A DNA stretch of 64,000 nucleotides from Christensenella sp034926635 (GCA_034926635.1 JAYFQX010000010.1:124001-188000); one strand, 5' to 3'. Positions 1 to 8,559 are shown, counted from the stretch's first letter. The notes: a model not told the origin generated them from the letters alone. A program made the numbers and translations.

Positions 1-2
1 AA

Positions 3-1277
3 GTAACGCAACAGGCTTATTCTTCTTTTGATGATACCAGAGTTGTGCCGCTGCATACCCTCACAGAAAACGAGTATGTGATGGAACTTACTCACGGTCC
101 GACGCTTGCGTTTAAAGATATGGCGCTGCAGGTTCTCCCGCGGATGATCCGTGTGGGACTTGAAATCCATCACCAGGAGGGAAATGTACTGATTTTGACA
201 GCGACCTCCGGCGACACGGGAAAAGCAGCTATGGAAGGCTTTAAGGACGTACATCGTACCGCGATCCTTGTGTTTTATCCGGCGGATGGCGTCGCAACGA
301 TGCAAAGGTTGCAGATGATTACGCAGGATGGCAATAATGTCAGTGTGTGCGGCGTAGACGGAAATTTTGACGATGCGCAGACGGGTGTAAAAGAACTATT
401 TGCAAACCGGGAATTAAAAGAACTGTTGAAAGAAGCGGGATATACGTTCTCTTCGGCAAATTCCATTAATATCGGCAGGCTTGTACCGCAGGTGGCATAT
501 TATATTTATGCCTATGCCAAACTCATTGCCGACGGAAAGCTGCAAGAGGGAGATCCCGTTAATTTTGTGGTACCGACAGGGAATTTTGGCAATATTCTCG
601 CGGCTTATTATGCGAAGCGGATGGGACTGCCGGTGAAAAAGCTGATTTGTGCATCAAACCACAATAATGTACTGACGGACTTTTTCCATCAGGGAAAATA
701 TGATGCAAACCGTACGTTCCATAAGACGATGTCGCCTTCGATGGATATTTTGATTTCCAGCAACCTTGAGAGATTACTTTATGAAATTGCTGACAGAGAT
801 TCCGGACAGGTTTGCGAATGGATGGACGCCCTCAAAACCAAAGGCGCATATCAAATCCCGGCGCAGGCGAAGCAGAGGCTGGATGAATTGTTTTATGCGG
901 ATTATTGTGATGAGGCAGAAACGAGTGCGACGATTAAAAACACGTTTGACCGTTATGGGTATTTGATCGATACGCATACGGCGGTGGCGCAGTGCGTGTA
1001 TGAGAAGTATCAACAGGCTACGGGCGACAAGACCACGACAGTAGTGGTCTCTACGGCGAATCCGTATAAGTTCACGCAAGATGTTTTGCATGCGGTTTCC
1101 GGCGAAAATGTGGAAGACGCTTTTGAAGCGGCGAAAAGATTATCCACGATTACGGGTACGCCGATTCCGCCGCAGATCAGCGATTTACAGGAAAAACCAA
1201 TTTTGCATGATGGATGTGTGGGAAAAGACGATTTGATGCGCGCGGTCAAACAGTTTCTAAGCAGGCTGGGCGACTAA
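3..1277 (+). CDS. thrC: Threonine synthase (5' end outside window)
   Basis: Pyridoxal-phosphate enzyme that converts O-phosphohomoserine to L-threonine, the last step of threonine synthesis in the cytosol. The frame is open to the left edge, with codon phase starting at base 3. About 424 residues are visible and, by comparison with bacterial enzymes of about 490-500 residues, some 70 are missing. The motif GPTLAFKD carries the Schiff-base lysine (visible residue about 38). The Gly-rich cofactor-phosphate loops TSGDTGKAA and VPTGNFGN follow. A GTG at base 45 could be mistaken for a start, but the residues before it continue the family sequence (SSFDDTRVVPL). trpS follows after 24 bases on the same strand. 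No other threonine gene is in view. Confidence 0.95.
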   Translation, partial: VTQQAYSSFDDTRVVPLHTLTENEYVMELTHGPTLAFKDMALQVLPRMIRVGLEIHHQEGNVLILTATSGDTGKAAMEGFKDVHRTAILVFYPADGVATMQRLQMITQDGNNVSVCGVDGNFDDAQTGVKELFANRELKELLKEAGYTFSSANSINIGRLVPQVAYYIYAYAKLIADGKLQEGDPVNFVVPTGNFGNILAAYYAKRMGLPVKKLICASNHNNVLTDFFHQGKYDANRTFHKTMSPSMDILISSNLERLLYEIADRDSGQVCEWMDALKTKGAYQIPAQAKQRLDELFYADYCDEAETSATIKNTFDRYGYLIDTHTAVAQCVYEKYQQATGDKTTTVVVSTANPYKFTQDVLHAVSGENVEDAFEAAKRLSTITGTPIPPQISDLQEKPILHDGCVGKDDLMRAVKQFLSRLGD

Positions 1278-1301
1278 GATTTTGAACGAAACGGAGTAAA
1301 A

Positions 1302-2300
1302 ATGGATAAAAAGATTATTTTCAGCGGAATACAGCCTTCAGGGAACTTAACACTCGGCAATTATTTGGGGGCGGTAAAGAACTGGGCAACGCTGCAGGAT
1401 GAATATCAGTGTTATTATTGCGTGGTCGACGAACACGCGATCACCGTAAGGCAAGATCCTGCGACATTGCGCAAACGCACGCTTGATGTGATGTCTTTGT
1501 TGATTGCGGCGGGGGTAGACCCACAGCAAAACGTACTTTATATGCAGTCGCATGTCAGTGCGCATGCGGAGCTTGCGTGGATTCTCAATTGTTTTACTTA
1601 TATGGGAGAACTGTCGCGCATGACACAATTTAAAGAAAAAAGCGCAAAGGCAGGAGATAACATCAATGCGGGGTTATTTACCTATCCAACTTTGATGGCG
1701 GCGGATATCCTTTTGTATCAGGCAGATTTGGTACCGGTGGGGGTAGACCAGAAGCAGCATTTGGAATTGACGCGCGATATTGCCATTCGTTTCAATAATA
1801 TTTATGGGGATGTTTTTACGGTGCCGGAAGCTTATATTCCCAAAGCGGGCGCAAAGATCATGAGCCTGCAGGAACCGGAGAAAAAAATGTCTAAGTCAGA
1901 TGAAAATGAAAATGCGTTTATTGCACTGCTTGATCCGCCGGAAGTTATTATCCGGAAATTAAAGCGCGCAGTAACGGACAGCGACGGAGAAATTCGGTTT
2001 GCGGAAGATAAACCCGGCGTCTCGAATTTGCTTTCTATTTATTCTGCATTGACGGGCATAACAGTGGCACAGGCGGAGCAGGAATTTTCCGGTCTTGGAT
2101 ATGGCGTGCTAAAAGAGCGCGTGGCACAAGCGGTAGTAGCAGAATTGCAGCCGCTACAGGAACGTTATGCGCAGGTGCGCGGGGACAAGGCGTTTTTGGA
2201 AAAAGTTATGACGGAAAATGCAGAGAAAGCTGCATATGCCGCGCGTAAGACATTATCAAAAGTACAGAAAAAAGTGGGATTTGCACCGAAAAAACTTTAA
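1302..2300 (+). CDS. trpS: Tryptophanyl-tRNA synthetase
   Basis: Class I aminoacyl-tRNA synthetase that charges tRNA-Trp using ATP. The 332 residues match the usual bacterial length. The N-terminus has GIQPSGNLTLGNYLGA, where TLGN stands for the HIGH signature. KMSKS sits near residue 198, and the conserved MAADILLYQ and VPVGVDQKQH segments lie between them. The ATG follows a purine-rich AACGGAGT ribosome site. It lies 24 bases after thrC and is probably co-transcribed with it. I see no T-box or TRAP-type triplet repeat upstream, so no tryptophan control is visible here, although a TRAP homologue is encoded at 19.8 kb. Confidence 0.97.
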   Translation: MDKKIIFSGIQPSGNLTLGNYLGAVKNWATLQDEYQCYYCVVDEHAITVRQDPATLRKRTLDVMSLLIAAGVDPQQNVLYMQSHVSAHAELAWILNCFTYMGELSRMTQFKEKSAKAGDNINAGLFTYPTLMAADILLYQADLVPVGVDQKQHLELTRDIAIRFNNIYGDVFTVPEAYIPKAGAKIMSLQEPEKKMSKSDENENAFIALLDPPEVIIRKLKRAVTDSDGEIRFAEDKPGVSNLLSIYSALTGITVAQAEQEFSGLGYGVLKERVAQAVVAELQPLQERYAQVRGDKAFLEKVMTENAEKAAYAARKTLSKVQKKVGFAPKKL

Positions 2301-2341
2301 AAAGCCAAACTCTCGAATTTTTGAAATATGAATAAAATCTT

Positions 2342-2380
2342 AAAAATACCCTGTTTCTCGTGGAAGCGGCGGTATTTTTT
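2342..2380 (+). terminator. Intrinsic terminator after trpS
   Basis: The A-rich arm ending TACC pairs with GGTATTTTTT, with an inner TTC/GAA pairing, and is followed by a T run. It separates trpS from the next gene. Confidence 0.6.
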
Positions 2381-2410
2381 TGTATGTTTATAGAAACGCC
2401 GGTCGTTTGA

Positions 2411-2428
2411 TGTTATAATAACTCTATG
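2411..2428 (+). promoter_or_regulatory. Extended -10 promoter placing the transcript start at the ATG
   Basis: TGTTATAAT is an extended -10 (TG, one base, TATAAT at 2414-2419). The ATG of the DUF5685 gene begins at 2426, seven bases after the -10. Transcription should therefore start at or within a base or two of the ATG. No Shine-Dalgarno sequence precedes the ATG, so the mRNA is probably leaderless. Confidence 0.5.
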
Positions 2429-3265
2429 TTTGGTTATATCGTTCCGCAAATATGCGAACTGAAGGTGCGGGAATATGAAGTGTTCCGCGCTTACTATTGC
2501 GGCCTATGTAAGGCTCTGAAAAAGAAATACAAACGAAGCGCGGTACTGAATTACGACAGCGTTTTTTTGTATCTGCTTTCAGATAGTCTTTGTGTAGAAG
2601 AAACGCATGCACAGCCCTGCAAATGCGGATTGCATCCGATGCAGGGAAGGACGCGGATTGATGCAAAAGCTGTAGGTTATGCGGCGGATATCAATGTTCT
2701 CATGGCATATTTTAAGGCGAAGGACGATGTACGCGATCATAAAAAAGGTGCGGTGTGGCTGCGGCGTTATATGAAAAGACCTTTCTGTAAGGCGGCGACC
2801 CGGCAAAAATTGATCGAAAAAACGGCAATCAGCACGATTGGCGCTCTGACGGAGCTTGAGAATCAACAGTCATCGAATACCGATGCGGCGGCGGATACTT
2901 ATGGACGGTTGCTTGGAACCGTATTCGAGAATGCAGATATTTTGCAGTCGCATATTTTATATGATCTTGGCTATAGCCTCGGAAGATGGGTTTACTTGAT
3001 CGATGCTTTGGAAGATGCGCCGGAAGACCAAAAAAGTGGTAATTATAATGTTTATGTGTGTAAATATGGAACTGTAGATGCTGCTGTGCGTAAAACAATC
3101 GAAAAGAGTCTAGTATATTCCCTGGCACAGGCGGCGCAGGCATTGGATCGACTGGAAATTCGGCGAAACAAAGGTTTGCTGCAAAACATAATTTACCTTG
3201 GCTTGCGCAGGCAAACGGAGCTTGTGGCGGCAGGGTTGCCACGAATGGCGGAAATGATAAAATAA
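2426..3265 (+). CDS. DUF5685 family protein
   Basis: A 279-residue cytosolic protein of the DUF5685 family, whose function is unknown. The N-terminal FGYIVPQICELKVREYEVF and then YYCGLCKALKKKY are the family hallmark, followed by a conserved YDSVFLYLLSD helix and a CKCG pair near residue 65. CGLC and CKCG could bind a metal, but that is inference. The rest is predicted mostly helical. A J-domain gene starts 36 bases later, a neighbour I associate with this family in Clostridia, which suggests a chaperone-linked role. The start is fixed by the promoter just upstream; there is no ribosome-binding site. Confidence 0.8.
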   Translation: MFGYIVPQICELKVREYEVFRAYYCGLCKALKKKYKRSAVLNYDSVFLYLLSDSLCVEETHAQPCKCGLHPMQGRTRIDAKAVGYAADINVLMAYFKAKDDVRDHKKGAVWLRRYMKRPFCKAATRQKLIEKTAISTIGALTELENQQSSNTDAAADTYGRLLGTVFENADILQSHILYDLGYSLGRWVYLIDALEDAPEDQKSGNYNVYVCKYGTVDAAVRKTIEKSLVYSLAQAAQALDRLEIRRNKGLLQNIIYLGLRRQTELVAAGLPRMAEMIK

Positions 3266-3300
3266 CCTGCGGACAGCAGGCGTATGTAAAGGAAACATGG

Positions 3301-3894
3301 ATGAATCCATATGATGTACTGGGCGTATCAGAAAACGCCACTGAGGACGAGATCAAAACGGCCTACCGGAAGCTGGTAAAAAAATATCACCCGGATCGTT
3401 TTGCGAATGATCCCGAAAAACAGGCTGCGGCAAGCGAAAAGCTGAAGCAGATTAACGCAGCTTATGATATGATTACCAAAATGAAACAGGGTGGTTACAG
3501 CGCGTCCGGAAGCGGGTCTCCTTTATATGCGCAAGTTCGGATGGCGATCCAGCGGAATGATTTGGTAAATGCAGAGGCAATGCTCAACCGTATGAGCGAA
3601 CATCCGGCAGAATGGCATTATTTGATGGGCGTTATCTTATTTCGTCGCGGATGGTTTGATGGCGCTGCCGAGCATTTTAACATGGCCTACCGTATGGAAC
3701 CGGGCAATGAAGAATATGCACAGGCAGTGCGTTCCATGAGCCAGATGTCCGGGATGTATATGGATTTCGGCGGCAGGGATGAAGAAGGCGGCGGCAGTAC
3801 GAATAAGAATTGCTTGATTTGTGCGACCTGCGCATGTCTTGGGTGTTCCATGGCAGGCATGTTCCGGTGTCTTCCTTGCTTTTGTTGTATCTAA
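3301..3894 (+). CDS. J-domain (DnaJ-like) protein with cysteine-rich tail
   Basis: A 197-residue J-domain co-chaperone candidate, expected to stimulate an Hsp70 ATPase. The N-terminal J domain (about residues 1-65) has the essential HPD in KKYHPDRF. It lacks the Gly/Phe and zinc-finger regions of true DnaJ. The middle (about 80-140) looks like a short helical repeat (AEWHYLMGVILFRRGWFDGAA resembles a TPR helix pair). The last 30 residues hold nine cysteines (CLICATCACLGC and RCLPCFCCI) mixed with hydrophobic residues, which suggests membrane association, metal binding or lipidation; this is not established. AAAGGA lies 7 bases before the ATG. It forms a unit with the DUF5685 gene. Confidence 0.85.
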   Translation: MNPYDVLGVSENATEDEIKTAYRKLVKKYHPDRFANDPEKQAAASEKLKQINAAYDMITKMKQGGYSASGSGSPLYAQVRMAIQRNDLVNAEAMLNRMSEHPAEWHYLMGVILFRRGWFDGAAEHFNMAYRMEPGNEEYAQAVRSMSQMSGMYMDFGGRDEEGGGSTNKNCLICATCACLGCSMAGMFRCLPCFCCI

Positions 3895-3918
3895 TAAAAA
3901 ATATGAAGGTTGATATTT

Positions 3919-4455
3919 ATGATCGGAAATTATAAACGCGCTGCCAATAAGGGCAGTATGGCGGTGATGTTTACCGCACTTACACTCTTGACCGTATATC
4001 TTGCGAATATTCTGCCGGTATTGCGGATTCCGTTATATTTTGTAGCTTCTATTTTTATTATGGGGATACTGATGGAGCATATGGCAGGAGCAGCTTTTGT
4101 TTCTTTTTTTATTGTGCTTTTTATTGGCTTTATCCTTGTCCCCGTGAAAGTCGGGATGTTGCCCTACCTGTTCTTTTTCGGACATTATGGGATCTTTAAG
4201 TATTATATAGATGGAAGCAAGCAAGGCGCAGGCGCCCTTATCATGAAACTTGTGTATTTCAATATTTGCTTTGCGCTGATCTATTTTTTTACAGACGGGT
4301 GGTTTATTGCGCAGCTTCCCATACGTCTTCCGTGGTGGGGACTGTTGATTGCCGGAGAAGTTGTATTTTTCATATATGATTGGTTGCTTACAAAAATAGC
4401 ACAAGGGTATTATGCCACTTTGCGAAATCGTCTGGCTTCGTCCGGAAGGTATTGA
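3919..4455 (+). CDS. Multi-pass membrane protein of unknown function
   Basis: I do not recognise the family. The 178 residues are mostly hydrophobic, with about five or six membrane spans (around 15-35, 40-60, 62-80, 105-125 and 140-160) and short charged loops. The ATG at 3919 is preceded by GAAGG at 3905-3909. A TTG nine bases upstream is in frame but lacks suitable spacing. It lies 24 bases after the J-domain gene and is probably in the same transcript. Confidence 0.7.
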   Translation: MIGNYKRAANKGSMAVMFTALTLLTVYLANILPVLRIPLYFVASIFIMGILMEHMAGAAFVSFFIVLFIGFILVPVKVGMLPYLFFFGHYGIFKYYIDGSKQGAGALIMKLVYFNICFALIYFFTDGWFIAQLPIRLPWWGLLIAGEVVFFIYDWLLTKIAQGYYATLRNRLASSGRY

Positions 4456-4534
4456 AGCGGGAACATTTATAGGCTGCGGTGCGTCTTAAATAACGAATAA
4501 AGAATGCTGCATCGCGTTTGTTTTAGGAGAAAAT

Positions 4535-4993
4535 ATGGACTCTACTTTTGAAATTGTTTCTTATGCAATGAGATATTGGTTTATTGCGATCGTTTTAATT
4601 ATTTTGATTGCGGTAATCTATATTTCCTATAAGGAATATCAGCAAAAAAAATATGTGATGACGGAAATTAACCAATTCGCAGGGTATATGCAGATTATCG
4701 GCGGTCCCCGTGAGTTTTTGGGAGACCGATTTGGGCTTGCGGATGAAAATGAGATTGGAAGCGCGCAGAACTGTGATATTGCGGTGCCTGACCGCAGTAT
4801 TTTGCCGCGACATGCACACATTTATCGGCAGGATGATGATTTTTATCTGGAGCCGGCATCTGGTGCGGATACTAAAATTAATGGTAGACGGGCGATCAAT
4901 GCGCACAAACTTAAAACCGGCGATAAAGTTTCGTTTGGGAATGTAGATATGCGCGTATATTTCAAGAGAACGAGGATTGGAAATGATAATTAA
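4535..4993 (+). CDS. FHA-domain membrane protein
   Basis: A 152-residue phosphopeptide-binding protein anchored by one N-terminal membrane span (about residues 13-32), with the FHA domain inside the cell (about 60-145). The FHA signature is clear: IGSAQNCDI, then SILPRHAHI (the conserved Ser and His of the phosphothreonine pocket), then the NGRR loop and LKTGDKVSFG. FHA domains bind phosphothreonine peptides, so a Ser/Thr kinase partner is expected, but none is in the window. The stop overlaps the start of the SEDS gene, so the two are translationally coupled. This suggests scaffolding of the cell-wall machinery that follows. Confidence 0.85.
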   Translation: MDSTFEIVSYAMRYWFIAIVLIILIAVIYISYKEYQQKKYVMTEINQFAGYMQIIGGPREFLGDRFGLADENEIGSAQNCDIAVPDRSILPRHAHIYRQDDDFYLEPASGADTKINGRRAINAHKLKTGDKVSFGNVDMRVYFKRTRIGNDN

Positions 4994-6236
4994 ACGATAC
5001 GGCGCGGGGATCGTGCTGACTTTTATGATATTGTTTTTGCTCTCGGGCATGGTACTTTTGGCTTTTACAAGCGGCACAGCAGATATGCAGCCCATTATTA
5101 TGGGGGTTGCTTTCGCGGCTTTTATAATAGCGCAATACAATATTTTAAAAACGGTGTTCAAACACTTGGAACGTTTCACTTTACTGATCGCGGATTTTTT
5201 GTGTATTATCAGTATGGTGATTTTATATCGGCTGGATCCGGATACAGCGCAAAAACAATTTATCTGGGTGTTGATCGGCAATGTTTGTATGATTATTACC
5301 ATGCTGGTGATCCGGCGTTCGCATGACTTTGGGAAAATGAATTGGATCTTTATGATTTTAGCAATCGGGATGCTTGGTTTTACGCTGCTTCTTGGCAGTA
5401 CGATCGGCGGCGCAAAAAACTGGATTAAAATTGCGCCTGGCGTTACCATCCAACCCAGCGAATTTGCAAAAATATTATTTTTGATTGTAACGGCATATTT
5501 TTTATCCTCTCGTAACCGAAAACGTGATATGTGGCCATATTTCCTTTTTACTATTGCCTGTGTGGGCATTTTGGTGCTTTCCACAGACCTCGGGGCGGCG
5601 CTGCTGTTTGCAGGGACATTTTTGATTGTGTTTTATGTGGGAACGGGGAGCCTGGGCATCACTCTTGGCGCAATCGGCGCTTTTGCGGGCGGTGCGTTTT
5701 TGAGCTATAAGATGTTTTCTCATGTGCAGACGCGTGTTGAGGTGTGGCAAGATCCATGGGCGACCTATAACGACAAAGGTTATCAGATTGTGCAGGGCTT
5801 GCTTGCTATCGCAAGTGGGGGTCTTTTGGGTACAGGGCTTGGTCTTGGGATGCCGGAAGTGATCCCTGTAGGTACATCGGACTATATTTTTGCCGCGATT
5901 TCAGAAGAATTCGGGATTATTGTTGCGATCGCCATCATTGCTTTATACCTTGTATTTATTATCCGCGGTATTTTGATCGCGATGGACGCGCGTACCAAGT
6001 TTGATAAGCTGCTGGTATTTGGCGCAACGGTAATGCTTTCGCTGCAAAGTTTTATTATAATCGGCGGCGTAATCAAGTTGATTCCTTTGACCGGTATCAC
6101 GATGCCTTTTGTCAGCTATGGAGGAAGTTCTATGCTTTCTGCTATGATCCAGCTCGGGATTATTGAAGGCGTGGCATTGAAAAACGGCGAGTATGAAGAG
6201 GCAGAACTGGTCGAGATGGGAGGAGCGGTAGAATGA
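4983..6236 (+). CDS. SEDS peptidoglycan glycosyltransferase (FtsW/RodA/SpoVE family)
   Basis: Integral membrane enzyme that polymerises lipid II into glycan strands together with a class B PBP. There are 417 residues and about ten spans. Family motifs include NWIKIAPGVTIQPSEFAK, DLGAALLFAG, VGTSDYIFA with the conserved Asp of the SEDS active cavity, and ITMPFVSYGGSS near the C-terminus. The ATG at 4983 has GAGG at 4972-4975; an upstream TTG at 4977 is too close to it. The gene overlaps the FHA gene by 11 bases, and its stop overlaps the PBP2 start as ATGA. I cannot tell an elongation from a division role by sequence; the pairing with a short PBP2 is typical of such clusters. Confidence 0.93.
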   Translation: MIIKRYGAGIVLTFMILFLLSGMVLLAFTSGTADMQPIIMGVAFAAFIIAQYNILKTVFKHLERFTLLIADFLCIISMVILYRLDPDTAQKQFIWVLIGNVCMIITMLVIRRSHDFGKMNWIFMILAIGMLGFTLLLGSTIGGAKNWIKIAPGVTIQPSEFAKILFLIVTAYFLSSRNRKRDMWPYFLFTIACVGILVLSTDLGAALLFAGTFLIVFYVGTGSLGITLGAIGAFAGGAFLSYKMFSHVQTRVEVWQDPWATYNDKGYQIVQGLLAIASGGLLGTGLGLGMPEVIPVGTSDYIFAAISEEFGIIVAIAIIALYLVFIIRGILIAMDARTKFDKLLVFGATVMLSLQSFIIIGGVIKLIPLTGITMPFVSYGGSSMLSAMIQLGIIEGVALKNGEYEEAELVEMGGAVE

Positions 6237-7621
6237 AAAAGCCTGTGAACATTAAAAAAAATATGCGGGCGATTATGGCAGTGTTTTGCTGTTTGTTTGT
6301 GCTGCTTGGCTCCTATCTGCTGTATTCCACGGTTGTATATGGTGATCAATGGTTTAAAACCCCGTTTAATCCGCGTATTTCTGCGAAGAATAATGTGGCG
6401 AACGCGGGAACGATTTTTGACAGGAACGGAATACCGCTGGCTTATTCCGACGGTGACACGCGTAAATATGCGGAGAGCGAGGATGTGCGCCGCGCAGTCA
6501 GTCATATTGTTGGCGATATCTATGGGCGTACGTTAGGTGCTGAAACCTATTTTGCCAAATATTTATATGGTTATGACCAGAATGTAGCGGATAAGTATGC
6601 GAGCGTACAAAGCGGGAAGAAAGGCGGAGACGTATACCTCACGATCGACGCGAATTTGTGTGAATACATTTATGATAACATGAACACCGACCCTGGCGCG
6701 GTGGTATTGATGAACTACAAGACGGGAGAGATCCTGGCAAGCGTATCCAAACCGACATTTGACCCGACAACGGTAAAAGAGGATACGGACGAAACCGGTT
6801 CCAAGTTTGTAAACCGCGTGACGCAGGGATTATACCCACCGGGGTCCACGATGAAAATCGTTACGACTGCAGCGGCGCTTGAAAATGGATTGACGGATAT
6901 GGAAGTAACTTGCAATGGGGAAGCGATCATAGAAGGGCAGAGGGTTACATGTACCTCCGAGCATGGCAACGTGGGACTTGCGCAAGCATTTGAAAAATCA
7001 TGCAATATTTATTTTGGACAGCTTGCCGTGCAGCTCGGTGATACCGCTATGCTCAATACCGCAAACCAGTTTGCATTCAATTATAACTTCCAATTCCCGG
7101 ATTTTACGCTTTATAACAGTCAGTTTGAAGTATCCGGCAACAAGGGAGATCTCGCATGGGCCGGTATCGGACAGTATAACGATTTGATTACGCCGATGCA
7201 TAATATGCTGATTTCTGCCAGTGTTGCCAACGATGGAGTGATGATGCAGCCAAATACTCTACTCGATGTGAAATATGGCGGAAGTAGCTCTTATACCTAT
7301 AAGCCAACGGAATTCCGGACGGTTACTTCTGCCGGGATAGCGGCACAGATCACCAACTATATGCTGCAAACCGTACAGGACGGAACCGCGACTTCGGCAG
7401 CGATCAGCGAAGCGGCTGTCGCGGGGAAGACAGGTACCGCAGAATATGTGGATTCCGATACGGGTGAAGTGAAGAACCATTCATGGTTTGTAGGATTTAT
7501 CGACGATGAGAATCATCCGCTCGCCATTGCCGTGATCGGGGAAGGCGCGGGATTTGGTTCGTCGTATGCAACGCCGCTGGCAGGCGAGATTCTCAGTCAG
7601 GCAATCAGCATGGGTTACTGA
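6233..7621 (+). CDS. Class B penicillin-binding protein (PBP2-type transpeptidase)
   Basis: A 462-residue peptidoglycan transpeptidase with one N-terminal membrane span (about 12-34) and its catalytic domain outside the cell. The penicillin-binding motifs are SxxK in STMKIV (about residue 204), SxN as SCN (about 256) and KTG in GKTGTAE (about 397). It is shorter than classical PBP2 or PBP3 (about 600-700 residues) because the N-terminal pedestal domain is reduced. It starts inside the stop codon of the SEDS gene, so polymerase and transpeptidase are made as a pair. The order FHA, SEDS, PBP resembles the actinobacterial and clostridial pknB-pbpA clusters without the kinase and phosphatase. Confidence 0.93.
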   Translation: MKKPVNIKKNMRAIMAVFCCLFVLLGSYLLYSTVVYGDQWFKTPFNPRISAKNNVANAGTIFDRNGIPLAYSDGDTRKYAESEDVRRAVSHIVGDIYGRTLGAETYFAKYLYGYDQNVADKYASVQSGKKGGDVYLTIDANLCEYIYDNMNTDPGAVVLMNYKTGEILASVSKPTFDPTTVKEDTDETGSKFVNRVTQGLYPPGSTMKIVTTAAALENGLTDMEVTCNGEAIIEGQRVTCTSEHGNVGLAQAFEKSCNIYFGQLAVQLGDTAMLNTANQFAFNYNFQFPDFTLYNSQFEVSGNKGDLAWAGIGQYNDLITPMHNMLISASVANDGVMMQPNTLLDVKYGGSSSYTYKPTEFRTVTSAGIAAQITNYMLQTVQDGTATSAAISEAAVAGKTGTAEYVDSDTGEVKNHSWFVGFIDDENHPLAIAVIGEGAGFGSSYATPLAGEILSQAISMGY

Positions 7622-7781
7622 AAAATGCACGGGATTTGGTACAGGAGAAGCAACGCAGTATTTTTGCACTTGACTGAATACCGCATTTTGAAAGCATGGC
7701 GATGATAAATCTATAAAGGCTGATTGGTATTGGCTTGATAAAGAGTCGCCACTATTCGATATTATGTAAGCATTTGTTAAT

Positions 7782-7846
7782 GGCAATAAATATTTATCGT
7801 AATACAATAAATATTTATTGCCATTATTGTGCTACAGTGTTATACT
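7782..7846 (+). promoter_or_regulatory. Promoter with doubled self-palindromic operator
   Basis: CAATAAATATTTAT occurs at 7784-7797 and again at 7805-7818, exactly 21 bp apart (two helical turns). Each copy is close to a perfect palindrome. Together they form a perfect 16-bp inverted repeat (7782-7797 with 7807-7822). The second copy overlaps the -35 box TTGCCA (7818-7823), which is followed after 17 bases by TATACT (7841-7846). This is a strong promoter whose -35 would be covered by a bound repressor, most simply the XRE protein encoded two genes on. Confidence 0.75.
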
Positions 7847-7876
7847 AAGGGCAATAAAATGAGAGGAGGCCTTCTT

Positions 7877-8356
7877 TTGAAATCAAAAACATTTGCTCCA
7901 CTGATGAAAATAGCCGTATTGATCGCCGCTGTTTGCGGATTATTCATCTGCATCTTTGTAGTACCGTATATTGGGAAAAGCATAATTGCTTTATACCCGG
8001 AATTCAGCAGTTGGTATTGGCCGTGGCTTATTTTTGCGTGGTTGTTTTCTCTGCCGTGCTTTATCTTGTTGGTTACTATATGGCGTATTTCCAATTGCGT
8101 GAAAAACGAAACTGTGTTCACATTGAAAACTGCGAAATTGGTCAAGACAAGCGCCGTTCTTTTGTTGTCCGATGCATTGTTGCTGTTTGCAGGAAACATT
8201 CTTTTATTGCTGCTCAACATGAATCACCCCAGCGTCGTACTCATAGCTGTCGTTATTGCCGTATTCGAGGTGGTGGTTGCGCTTTTTGCAGAGATCGTGT
8301 CACGCTATTTGGCAAAAGCGGCAATTTTGCAGGAAGAAAGCGATGGTACGCTATGA
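7877..8356 (+). CDS. DUF2975 family membrane protein
   Basis: A 159-residue membrane protein with four predicted spans (about 10-30, 43-65, 90-110 and 120-142). Its layout matches DUF2975 proteins, which are commonly encoded beside a small YozG-like XRE regulator, as here. The function is unknown. I chose the TTG at 7877 because AGGAGG ends 7 bases before it. An in-frame ATG at 7859 has only a weak AAGG and would give a leader of about six bases. The stop overlaps the regulator's ATG (ATGA), so the two are co-translated. Confidence 0.75.
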   Translation: MKSKTFAPLMKIAVLIAAVCGLFICIFVVPYIGKSIIALYPEFSSWYWPWLIFAWLFSLPCFILLVTIWRISNCVKNETVFTLKTAKLVKTSAVLLLSDALLLFAGNILLLLLNMNHPSVVLIAVVIAVFEVVVALFAEIVSRYLAKAAILQEESDGTL

Positions 8357-8559
8357 TCATTATCAATGTAGACGTCATGCTGGCAAAACGTAAAATGAGC
8401 GTAACAGAACTTGCGGAGCGGGTTGGCTTTACTATGGCAAATGTGTCCATGATTAAAACAGGGAAAGTAAAGGCTTTGAAGCTGTCTACGCTCAACAAAC
8501 TATGCGAGGCGCTGGATTGCCAGCCAGGAGATCTATTAGAATATCAGTCTGAAGATTAA
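8353..8559 (+). CDS. Small XRE-family HTH regulator (YozG-like)
   Basis: A 68-residue DNA-binding protein that is nearly all helix-turn-helix: MLAKRKMSVTELAERVG, then TMANVSMIKTGK as the turn and recognition helix, then LSTLNKLCEALDCQPGDLLEY. This is the YozG/Cro-like single-domain type. Codons upstream in the same frame are open but overlap the DUF2975 gene and do not resemble the family, so the ATG at 8353 inside the DUF2975 stop is the start. It probably represses its own operon through the doubled operator at 7782-7822; that link is inferred from position and symmetry. Confidence 0.88.
   Translation: MIIINVDVMLAKRKMSVTELAERVGFTMANVSMIKTGKVKALKLSTLNKLCEALDCQPGDLLEYQSED

Noticed and set aside
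4595..5584. Long minus-strand open frame of 329 codons opposite the FHA and SEDS genes
   Set aside because: Its translation is basic and low in family-like patterns, and it lies opposite two genes with clear domains and ribosome sites. It is a codon-bias shadow.
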